From assembly GCA_946404215.1 (NCBI GenBank), contig CAMJCT010000014.1:1-34884 (forward strand): a stretch of 34,884 nucleotides of DNA, read 5' to 3'. Position numbers and translations under genes: made by a program. Below the pieces are notes generated by a model, which saw only the letters and a list, made by a program, of their open reading frames with translations, was not told the origin of the DNA and did no database searches. Numbering within the stretch: position 1 is the first letter of the stretch; every line of letters begins with the position of its first letter. Positions 17,177 to 23,042 of this stretch are shown here, one piece after another. Source of the DNA: an uncultured Clostridium sp. (GTDB taxonomy: Bacteria; Bacillota; Clostridia; TANB77; CAG-508).

Positions 17177-17238
17177 AAGTAGTACTCCTTATCAAAAGAT
17201 GTAAATCTTTTGTCTAAAAAAAAACTACTTTTTTTAAT
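17177..17238 (+). terminator. Terminator after the DUF6774-type gene
   Basis: AAGTAGT/ACTACTT (17177-17183 with 17224-17230) is followed by a T-run. Its long loop contains a second perfect hairpin AAAAGAT/ATCTTTT. Confidence 0.65.
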
Positions 17239-17272
17239 TTGTTTGGAATATAAAAATATGATGAACATCTTT

Positions 17273-17821
17273 TTATTTAGACATAACTTTTTTAGCCCAA
17301 CTTCTTTTATTACATTCTGGGCATTTTAAATATCTTGTTGTTGACATATGCATTGCAAATAAAACTTCTTTATATGTTGGTATAAATTTATGATGACATT
17401 TTTTACATTCATAATAACCAGCATCTAATTCAAATTTTAAAGCAATTAAACCTGCTATTACAAATATAATTGTTGAAACACAAATAACTGTGCCAAGTAA
17501 TAATCCTTCTTTTAAAATATTAACAGCCAAAAGTAAAATTGTAACATAAAATATTGCACTTGTAATTAATATTGTCCACATTGAAGTCATTAGTTTTCTG
17601 TTTTTTAATTCATCTTGTTTTGCTAATTCTACTAATAATTCTTCTGTGTTTTTATCATATTCATTGATATGAATCATCTCCCCACTTAATAATTCATTTA
17701 CACTTATTTTTAATTCTGCACATAAATCAAGCATTATCCCTGAATCAGGCATTCCTTTTCTGTTTTCCCATTTAGATATAGCCTTATCTGTTATTTTTAA
17801 TTTTTCTGCAAGTTGCATCAT
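17273..17821 (-). CDS. XRE-type regulator with membrane helices and zinc ribbon, 5'-truncated
   Basis: This 182-residue protein starts inside the HTH domain: MMQLAEKLKITDKAISKWENRKGMPD is helices 2-4 of a Cro/C1-type HTH, and the usual roughly 17 residues of helix 1 are absent. Then come a dimer-like segment, two hydrophobic helices (about 82-102 and 108-130) and a C-terminal zinc ribbon (YYECKKCHHKF ... YLKCPECNKRSW). There is no SD before the ATG ATG, and no frame upstream supplies helix 1, so the 5' end looks deleted or replaced. Unlike the other broken genes, no CGG lies at the break. Probably a pseudogene, or expressed by coupling to the nitroreductase gene 74 bp upstream. Confidence 0.65.
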   Translation of the reverse strand: MMQLAEKLKITDKAISKWENRKGMPDSGIMLDLCAELKISVNELLSGEMIHINEYDKNTEELLVELAKQDELKNRKLMTSMWTILITSAIFYVTILLLAVNILKEGLLLGTVICVSTIIFVIAGLIALKFELDAGYYECKKCHHKFIPTYKEVLFAMHMSTTRYLKCPECNKRSWAKKVMSK

Positions 17822-17895
17822 TAACTAAATACTTAGCCTTTGCACTTTCATAAGGTATAAGAATTCACCCATCATAGCTTTACAAGTTGTATTTA

Positions 17896-18651
17896 CTATT
17901 TTATCCTATATATTGCTGTTAAATTTCTCTCATTTTCATGATTATCTTCTGCATATAAATCTTTATCATAGTTTATATTATTTTTTCCTAGACATAATTC
18001 AAGAAAACATAAGAATATACCAATATCAATTTGATTATAATAAATAACCCTATCTTTAGGCATTATTCCTCTTTTGCCTTCTTTTCTATATCTATATACT
18101 TTTAACTCTTTTTCATTTGAATCAACTATCCATGGTTGAGTATTGCATGCACTTGGAGCAAATCTTACAATATTAGCAATTTCTAAATAATTAGCACCAT
18201 TCCATATTTCTTTTAATTCTTTTCGTTTACTTTTATACATGTCTTTTCTAAACTTATCTGGAGAATCTACTTTAGCTATTGCTATCATTATTACAAAATC
18301 TAACCCTTCCATTTGCTTTTCTTCTACTTTTCCAATACCAAACCATAATGTCCCTATATTTTTTGATACTAAATATAAGTCTAATTGTTCTCCTAAATAG
18401 CCTATGTTTTGTAAATAGTTGTCTTTCTTCTCAGAGTAAAATAGAATACAATATTCTTGTCCTCTTCTACAAGTTGCTCCTTCTTTTACAATTTTTATCT
18501 TTACTTTAATATCTTCTACTAATGGCTTCAATTTTGTAAATTGTTTTTCTATATCTTTTAATTCATCATCACTAATATGTTCATTTCCAATATTTCTAAA
18601 CAAATGAAACGATTTTCTTTTAAAAATCATATTGTATAATTCATTTTCCAT
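17896..18651 (-). CDS. Nitroreductase family protein
   Basis: A 251-residue FMN-dependent nitroreductase-like protein. The N terminus has the family segment MIFKRKSFHLFRN, the middle a flavin-binding region (GYLGEQLDLYLVSKNIGTLWFG), and later RFAPSACNTQPW, which matches the FMN-contacting (R)xAPSAxNxQPW block, although here it lies in the second half. The order suggests the form in which a degenerate first copy precedes the second. Substrate unknown. The ATG at 18651 has GAGGTG 8 nt upstream; the longer open frame to 18681 has no SD. An extended -10 promoter lies just upstream. Confidence 0.8.
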   Translation of the reverse strand: MENELYNMIFKRKSFHLFRNIGNEHISDDELKDIEKQFTKLKPLVEDIKVKIKIVKEGATCRRGQEYCILFYSEKKDNYLQNIGYLGEQLDLYLVSKNIGTLWFGIGKVEEKQMEGLDFVIMIAIAKVDSPDKFRKDMYKSKRKELKEIWNGANYLEIANIVRFAPSACNTQPWIVDSNEKELKVYRYRKEGKRGIMPKDRVIYYNQIDIGIFLCFLELCLGKNNINYDKDLYAEDNHENERNLTAIYRIK

Positions 18652-18681
18652 ATTGTTACACCTCAAATTCTTATTTTTCAC

Positions 18682-18690
18682 ATTATACCA
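18682..18690 (-). promoter_or_regulatory. Extended -10 promoter of the nitroreductase gene
   Basis: Minus strand TGGTATAAT (extended -10) about 30 bp before the ATG. The -35 region is poor (TTTTAA at 17 nt). Confidence 0.5.
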
Positions 18691-18788
18691 TACCTTACAA
18701 ATAATTAAAATATCTTTGTAAAAACTTGCCTAGGCTTTGGATGTTTTTGTGCATTCAAAAACAACAATTCTTTTATCTTGCTGTGACG

Positions 18789-18833
18789 TGGTTGCGGGGG
18801 TAAGACTTGAGCCTGGGGTCTTCGGGTTATGAG
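18789..18833 (-). pseudogene. Decayed 3' half of a tRNA-Met gene
   Basis: The minus strand reads CTCATAACCCGAAG followed by a degenerate T-arm and CCCCCGCAACCA. This lines up with the anticodon loop (CAT) to the CCA end of bacterial tRNA-Met/fMet. The T-stem no longer pairs (CCAGG against CTTAC), and the 5' half is missing on the other side. It looks like the scar of an element that integrated at a tRNA 3' end, or a decayed tRNA copy. Confidence 0.65.
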
Positions 18834-19020
18834 GGCTAGTTGAGAGGTTTATGTAATTTAGTGAAATCAAGGGTTTTAGCTGATTTATCAATGAAAATTG
18901 AGGAAATAAATTTTAGAACATTTGTGTGGTTTTTTTCTTTTTTGAGCTTTTTTTTCCCAACTTTTCCCCAATTATTTTTAACAAATATTGGAAGTAAAAT
19001 GGGAAACCTGAAAATTTAAT
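18834..19020. other. Spacer between the tRNA remnant and the TnpV gene
   Basis: No ORF or hairpin recognised. Two T-rich tracts near 18930-18980 and short CCCC clusters stand out from the surrounding sequence. Confidence 0.35.
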
Positions 19021-19035
19021 TTGGAGGTTTTGATT

Positions 19036-19392
19036 ATGAAAGAAATAACTTATCACAAAGAAGGAGATTATTTAATTCCTGATTTAATTATGGATAATTC
19101 TTGTGAGAATTACAATATAGGAAAATATGGTAGATTAAGGTTAAATTATATTAAGAATTATAAAAGAGGCTTATATACCGAATTAATGATAAATGGAACA
19201 CTATCTAAACATTTATCTGATATTGAAAATACAGCTAATGAAAGAATAGGTTTAATAGTTAAACAATTAGCTAAATCAGAAAATGTTAATGAAGATTTAA
19301 AAAGTATCAATCAACTTGCTTGGGTTCAAGCTATGAATAACATTAAAAATCGTGCTGAAGAAATTGTTTATAATGAGATTATTTATATATAG
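19036..19392 (+). CDS. tnpV: TnpV family transposon-encoded protein
   Basis: A 118-residue protein starting MKEITYHKEGDYLIPDL, the diagnostic opening of TnpV proteins from clostridial conjugative and mobilizable transposons. It continues with GRLRLNYIKNYKRGLYTELMINGTLSKHL and IENTANERIGLIVKQLAKSE, also typical. Function is unproven; TnpV is linked to mobile elements. TTGGAGG lies upstream of the ATG at 19036, and the next gene follows after 14 bp. With no transposase or integrase nearby, this is probably a leftover of an element next to the tRNA scar at 18.8 kb. Confidence 0.88.
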   Translation: MKEITYHKEGDYLIPDLIMDNSCENYNIGKYGRLRLNYIKNYKRGLYTELMINGTLSKHLSDIENTANERIGLIVKQLAKSENVNEDLKSINQLAWVQAMNNIKNRAEEIVYNEIIYI

Positions 19393-19406
19393 GAGGATTC
19401 AAAGAT

Positions 19407-19697
19407 ATGAGTTTTAGAGAAGTTAATGATGATATTTTAAAAGAGCTTTGGGAATATAGAAACCAAACTGAGTTTGCATACATGACAAAAGAAGATAAAA
19501 AACATATGATTTATTTTGATGAGATTACAGATAAAATTTTAAATAGCATTCCTAAACAAAATAGGAAATTTGTTAGACAACAGCTTAACAAACTTGATGA
19601 TAATTTTTCTGATTATGTAGGATATTGGAGTGAAAAATATTATAGAAACGGATTTTGTGATGGAGCTGAAGTGACTATTGGATGTTTAGAGAAATAA
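19407..19697 (+). CDS. Hypothetical protein paired with TnpV (DUF6809-like)
   Basis: A 96-residue soluble helical protein. The C terminus YWSEKYYRNGFCDGAEVTIGCLEK recalls the FxxGFxLGxxLMxE ending of small clostridial proteins (DUF6809-like) found beside mobile-element genes. The rest is a charged helical bundle. SD AGGAGG precedes the ATG. It is 14 bp after tnpV, so the two form an operon. I do not know its function. Confidence 0.7.
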   Translation: MSFREVNDDILKELWEYRNQTEFAYMTKEDKKHMIYFDEITDKILNSIPKQNRKFVRQQLNKLDDNFSDYVGYWSEKYYRNGFCDGAEVTIGCLEK

Positions 19698-19715
19698 TCA
19701 TTTAAAATAAATGGT

Positions 19716-19753
19716 GGGATTTTTGAGAATTTATCAATTTTCTCAAAAATCCC
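19716..19753. terminator. 14-bp inverted repeat after the TnpV operon
   Basis: GGGATTTTTGAGAA/TTCTCAAAAATCCC with an 8-to-10-nt loop. Its U-tract is weak, so it may be a terminator or an element end. Confidence 0.5.
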
Positions 19754-19785
19754 CCTGCTCTTTATTAATAATTGTCTTTATAAAG

Positions 19786-19818
19786 CGATATTTTTCAAAA
19801 AATATCGGTTATAACCGA
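19786..19818. repeat. Two adjacent palindromes
   Basis: CGATATTTTT/AAAAATATCG is immediately followed by the perfect palindrome TCGGTTATAACCGA and a T-run. It could be a plus-strand terminator (CGGTTATAACCG then ACATTTTTT) or an operator-like site. Confidence 0.45.
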
Positions 19819-19867
19819 CATTTTTTCTTAAATTATTATTTCGATAAATTGTAATTTATATATAAAA

Positions 19868-19901
19868 TAAGGAAATGATTCTATATAAAACCATTTCCTT
19901 A
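19868..19901 (-). terminator. hsp20 terminator
   Basis: Stem TAAGGAAATG/CATTTCCTTA followed on the minus strand by TTTTATA, 10 bp past the hsp20 stop. Confidence 0.8.
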
Positions 19902-19910
19902 TAAACAATA

Positions 19911-20336
19911 TTATTTAATTTCAATGTGTTTTGCTTCTGGAAGTTCTTTTCTTTCTTCTTTTTTAGGAATACAAATTTTTAGTATACCGTTTTTAAATTC
20001 TGCATTTACATCTTCTTCTTTTATTTGTTCTCCTACATAAAAACTTCTTGAACAATGTCCGTAATATCTTTCCTTATGAACAAATTTGTCCTTTTCTTCA
20101 TTTTCATCTTCTTTATTAACCTCAGCTGTTACTTCCAAATATCCATCTTTCAATGATAGGTTAATGTTTTCTTTTTCATATCCAGGAAGATCCATTTCAA
20201 TAATGTATTTATCTTTTTTCTCTTTTATGTCTGTTTTCATTATTGCACTTTCTCTTCTAATTGGAAAAAAATCATCTCCTTCAAAGAAATCTTTGAACAA
20301 ATCAAATTCGTTCCTTTTTCTTGGTATCATCATCAT
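19911..20336 (-). CDS. hsp20: Hsp20/alpha-crystallin small heat shock protein
   Basis: A 141-residue small heat shock protein, an ATP-independent holdase. After an N-terminal MMMIPRKRNEFDLFKDFFEG come the alpha-crystallin strands (KEKKDKYIIEMDLPGYEKENINLSLKDGYLEVTAE) and the terminal signature AEFKNGILKICIPK. The frame is open to 20453, but AAAAGGAG lies 8 nt before the first of three ATG codons at 20336. A CIRCE-like operator with an overlapping promoter is upstream, so heat induction by HrcA is likely. Monocistronic, with its own terminator. Confidence 0.93.
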   Translation of the reverse strand: MMMIPRKRNEFDLFKDFFEGDDFFPIRRESAIMKTDIKEKKDKYIIEMDLPGYEKENINLSLKDGYLEVTAEVNKEDENEEKDKFVHKERYYGHCSRSFYVGEQIKEEDVNAEFKNGILKICIPKKEERKELPEAKHIEIK

Positions 20337-20425
20337 AAAAACCACTCCTTTTACAAAATAATTTTTTATGTGTTGATACTCTGTTTCAAGGGTATGCACA
20401 TATATGTAATTCTCATTACATTTAT

Positions 20426-20453
20426 ATTGTATCACTAATTTTAGCAATGTCAA
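20426..20453 (-). promoter_or_regulatory. hsp20 promoter
   Basis: Minus strand: TTGACA (20453-20448), 16 nt, TACAAT (20431-20426). The -35 lies within the CIRCE-like dyad. Confidence 0.75.
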
Positions 20454-20467
20454 GTGTAGAGTGCTAA
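20441..20467. promoter_or_regulatory. CIRCE-like HrcA operator
   Basis: On the minus strand TTAGCACTC, nine bases, CATTGCTAA. CIRCE is TTAGCACTC-N9-GAGTGCTAA; the left half is perfect and the right half matches 7 of 9. It overlaps the -35 of the hsp20 promoter. Confidence 0.7.
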
Positions 20468-20572
20468 TTTTTTGTGAATTTTTTGTGAATTTATATTTTG
20501 CATTTAATTGTTCTAACTTATTTATTGTAATTTATCTTTCTAATACTTGTGCATAATATCAAAATATTACGA

Positions 20573-21445
20573 TTAATTATTCTTTTCTTTTATAGTATAT
20601 GTATTTCTCTGAATAGAAATATCAAATACTGTTTTTTTACCATCTGGTGATTCAAGTACAAATTCAGTTTTACCAGCTCTTTTAAATTCAGCATGAACCA
20701 TCCAATCTTCTATCCCCTGTTCATACTTAATACTTAATTCTCCAAATTTTTTGTCCACCAAGTAAACTTTATAAGAATCATCAAATTGATATTTTTCACC
20801 ATTTGCTAAAATTTCTGTACTATATACTGGTGGATTAACAAAACATAAAATAGTCATAACTACGATAATAATTGCACTTATAATTCCACCAATTAATTTT
20901 ATTTTCTTATTCTTAAATATAACTAATGGATAAATAATTAATGTTACTAAACAGAATACAGTAGTTAGTAAATGTCTTGGAAAAGAAAATATTACTTTTG
21001 ATAAATATCCACCAAATTCTTCTCCTAATAAAATTAATATTGGTGTTAATATTAATAGTCCCCACCATTTATCTTTTTTCATATAATATCCTATAAATCC
21101 CATTGGAATTGTTGCAATAGTCCAAATAAACCAATATCTATAATATGTAATAAACAACTGACTATGATTTATCACATCTTGAATAAGATAAACTAATGGC
21201 TGACTTATTAAAAAGAACACAAAGCATTTTACTGCTGAATCTTTTGCAGATTTGCTATTCATAATAATAAATATACCACATAAAATCCACACTTCAAAAG
21301 TAACGGTTAAATCTGAAAATGAAGTATCTTTTACTATTGGTAACATTGCCATTATTGCAGTATAAACTCCTGCTAGAATTGCAAATAAAATTAACTTTTT
21401 CCAAGTTAAATCAATTTCTCCAAATAATTTTTTTATTTTTTCCAT
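20573..21445 (-). CDS. Polytopic membrane protein with C-terminal extracytoplasmic domain
   Basis: A 290-residue protein I do not recognise. About six hydrophobic helices fall between 17 and 215 (for example LILFAILAGVYTAIMAMLP, ITYYRYWFIWTIATIPMGFIGYY and IIYPLVIF), followed by an 85-residue hydrophilic C-terminal domain (STEILANGEKYQFDDSYKVYLV... to VFDISIQRNTYTI) that looks like a beta-rich fold. SD GAGGAGAG precedes the ATG. It is separated from the acyltransferase gene upstream by a hairpin. A role in envelope modification is possible from context only. Confidence 0.75.
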   Translation of the reverse strand: MEKIKKLFGEIDLTWKKLILFAILAGVYTAIMAMLPIVKDTSFSDLTVTFEVWILCGIFIIMNSKSAKDSAVKCFVFFLISQPLVYLIQDVINHSQLFITYYRYWFIWTIATIPMGFIGYYMKKDKWWGLLILTPILILLGEEFGGYLSKVIFSFPRHLLTTVFCLVTLIIYPLVIFKNKKIKLIGGIISAIIIVVMTILCFVNPPVYSTEILANGEKYQFDDSYKVYLVDKKFGELSIKYEQGIEDWMVHAEFKRAGKTEFVLESPDGKKTVFDISIQRNTYTIKEKNN

Positions 21446-21493
21446 AAATACTCTCCTCTATAACTTACTATCTGTTGTTACAATTATACAATA

Positions 21494-21527
21494 AAAGCCG
21501 AATAATATCGACTTATTATCCAGCTTT
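21494..21527 (-). terminator. Terminator after the acyltransferase gene
   Basis: AAAGC-(T/C)GGATAAT ... ATTATTCG-GCTTT on the minus strand, followed by TTATTGTAT; 16 bp past the acyltransferase stop. Confidence 0.6.
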
Positions 21528-21543
21528 ACTTATTGTAATTTGT

Positions 21544-22623
21544 CTATTTCCTTTTACTAACTCCAAGTAATAATTTATTTGCTATTGGTATTCTTTTTAA
21601 GATTTCTGTAACTATTGGTAATATAATTATTGTACCTATAAATAAAATTATATAATTAAACAAGAAATGACTAAATTTAAAATATTCTACTAAAACAAAT
21701 GCTATAATAATTTGTATAGTATAATGTAACACATAAAAACTAAAGTTGTTTTTATTCATATACTTTGTAAATTTATTTTCAAAATCCAAAAATTTCTTTG
21801 CAAGTCCAAATACTGAAAGAATTACAAACCATATATAAATATTAGTAAATATGTTAGTTAGAAACTCATTTGAGCCAAAATTAGCACCATAATTTACAAT
21901 TGTAAATGTAATTCCAATAATAAATGTAATAATTCCCATTTGTATTGAAATTTTTTCTAATTTTTCTATAATCTCATCATCTGAAAATATGTAATATCCT
22001 AATAAAAACATAAGCAAATATATTCCAAATCTATATACAGTTACGACTGGAGTATTTAGTATAAATGATGATCCCCATACTAATAATACCAATGAAAACA
22101 ATAAAGGTAAATTAATTTTACTAAACAAAATATCTAGTTTTTTATTTTTATCAATTTTTCTAACAAAAACAATAAGCAAAGATGCTATAAACAATACATG
22201 TGCATACCAAAGTGGACCAATACCAATTAAAGAGAATATTATGTATTTAATTGGAACTGGAATCATACTTCCATTTCCTGCAAATATATCGCCATAGTAA
22301 TTTGTTGTCCATCCACTTATCCACCCATAAACAAATATTCCTATTAAACTTGGAACTAATATTCTTTTTGCTCTATCTTTTATAAATTCTTTATTTGTTT
22401 TGCTTTTTAACGAATAATTAGTAGATACTCCTGATACAACAAATAATAAACACATAATCCAGGGGTAGATAAAAACACATATACTATCTAATTCTTTAAT
22501 GCCTGTTACACCTATATTTGAAACTACACCACTTGAATTAAATATATAAAATATATGATATATAATTACAAAACATAATGTAATCCATCTTATATTGTCT
22601 AAATAATGCTTTCTTTTCTCCAT
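21544..22623 (-). CDS. Membrane acyltransferase (acyltransferase 3 family)
   Basis: A 359-residue protein with about ten membrane helices. MEKRKHYLDNIRWITLCFVIIYHIFY has the family R..D..R...xxxVxxxH opening, with the catalytic histidine in helix 1 (IIYH). Further blocks are LLFVVSGVSTNYSL, FIKDRAKRILVPSLIG and FYVLHYTIQI. Such enzymes O-acylate extracytoplasmic sugars, peptidoglycan or antibiotics. The start lies 2 nt after the stop of the AbrB-type gene, and the SD AAGGGG lies inside the end of that gene, so the two are translationally coupled. Confidence 0.88.
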   Translation of the reverse strand: MEKRKHYLDNIRWITLCFVIIYHIFYIFNSSGVVSNIGVTGIKELDSICVFIYPWIMCLLFVVSGVSTNYSLKSKTNKEFIKDRAKRILVPSLIGIFVYGWISGWTTNYYGDIFAGNGSMIPVPIKYIIFSLIGIGPLWYAHVLFIASLLIVFVRKIDKNKKLDILFSKINLPLLFSLVLLVWGSSFILNTPVVTVYRFGIYLLMFLLGYYIFSDDEIIEKLEKISIQMGIITFIIGITFTIVNYGANFGSNEFLTNIFTNIYIWFVILSVFGLAKKFLDFENKFTKYMNKNNFSFYVLHYTIQIIIAFVLVEYFKFSHFLFNYIILFIGTIIILPIVTEILKRIPIANKLLLGVSKRK

Positions 22624-22625
22624 TT

Positions 22626-22829
22626 TTACTTATCCCCTTTTTGAAATACTTTATCTGATAAATCTTCTATTATATCAGATTTAATAAGTGCAATTCCTTG
22701 CTTTTTATCACAAAGTACAATAATAGAATCTCCAGATTTTATATCAAACATATCTCTTGCTTCTTTTGGAATTACTATTTGTCCTTTTTCTCCTACTTTG
22801 CTTATTCCTACAAACTTATCTCTATCCAT
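22626..22829 (-). CDS. SpoVT/AbrB-type swapped-hairpin transcription regulator
   Basis: A 67-residue DNA-binding protein: GISKVGEKGQIVIPKEARDMFDIKSGDSIIVLCD is the AbrB/MazE swapped-hairpin domain almost end to end, with a short C-terminal dimer helix. SD AAGGAGG precedes the ATG. It is in an operon with the acyltransferase and sits behind a promoter with four 9-bp direct repeats, a plausible autoregulatory site. It has no toxin partner, so an antitoxin role is unlikely. Confidence 0.9.
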   Translation of the reverse strand: MDRDKFVGISKVGEKGQIVIPKEARDMFDIKSGDSIIVLCDKKQGIALIKSDIIEDLSDKVFQKGDK

Positions 22830-22846
22830 TTTTATCCTCCTTAATT

Positions 22847-22882
22847 TATACTTGTTATACTTTTCATACTTATTATACTTTG
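22847..22882. repeat. Four 9-bp direct repeats over the abrB-like promoter
   Basis: TATACTT(T/G)T-like units start at 22847, 22856, 22865 and 22874 with an exact 9-bp period (third copy CATACTT). On the minus strand they read AAGTATA and run from the -10 hexamer toward the SD of the AbrB-type gene. Confidence 0.7.
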
Positions 22883-22900
22883 TTGGAATAAAAAAAGCAA
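22872..22900 (-). promoter_or_regulatory. Promoter of the AbrB-type regulator
   Basis: Minus strand: TTGCTT (22900-22895), 17 nt, TATAAT (22877-22872). The -10 lies inside the fourth 9-bp repeat, and the -35 overlaps the mgtA terminator. Confidence 0.75.
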
Positions 22901-22924
22901 TAGAATTCTTAAAATTTCTATCAC
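22890..22924 (-). terminator. Terminator of the mgtA unit
   Basis: Stem GTGATAGAA/TTCTATTGC (with G-U pairs) is followed by a run of at least seven T on the minus strand. It lies 119 bp after the mgtA stop. Confidence 0.65.
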
Positions 22925-23042
22925 TTTTTATTTATTACCTCGTTCAGAAAAGTACTTATGTTACGAACATCTTGCTAAATGACAAATTACTATAAATCTT
23001 TCAAACTACAAAATTGTAATTTATTGTTCACCTTATTATTTT

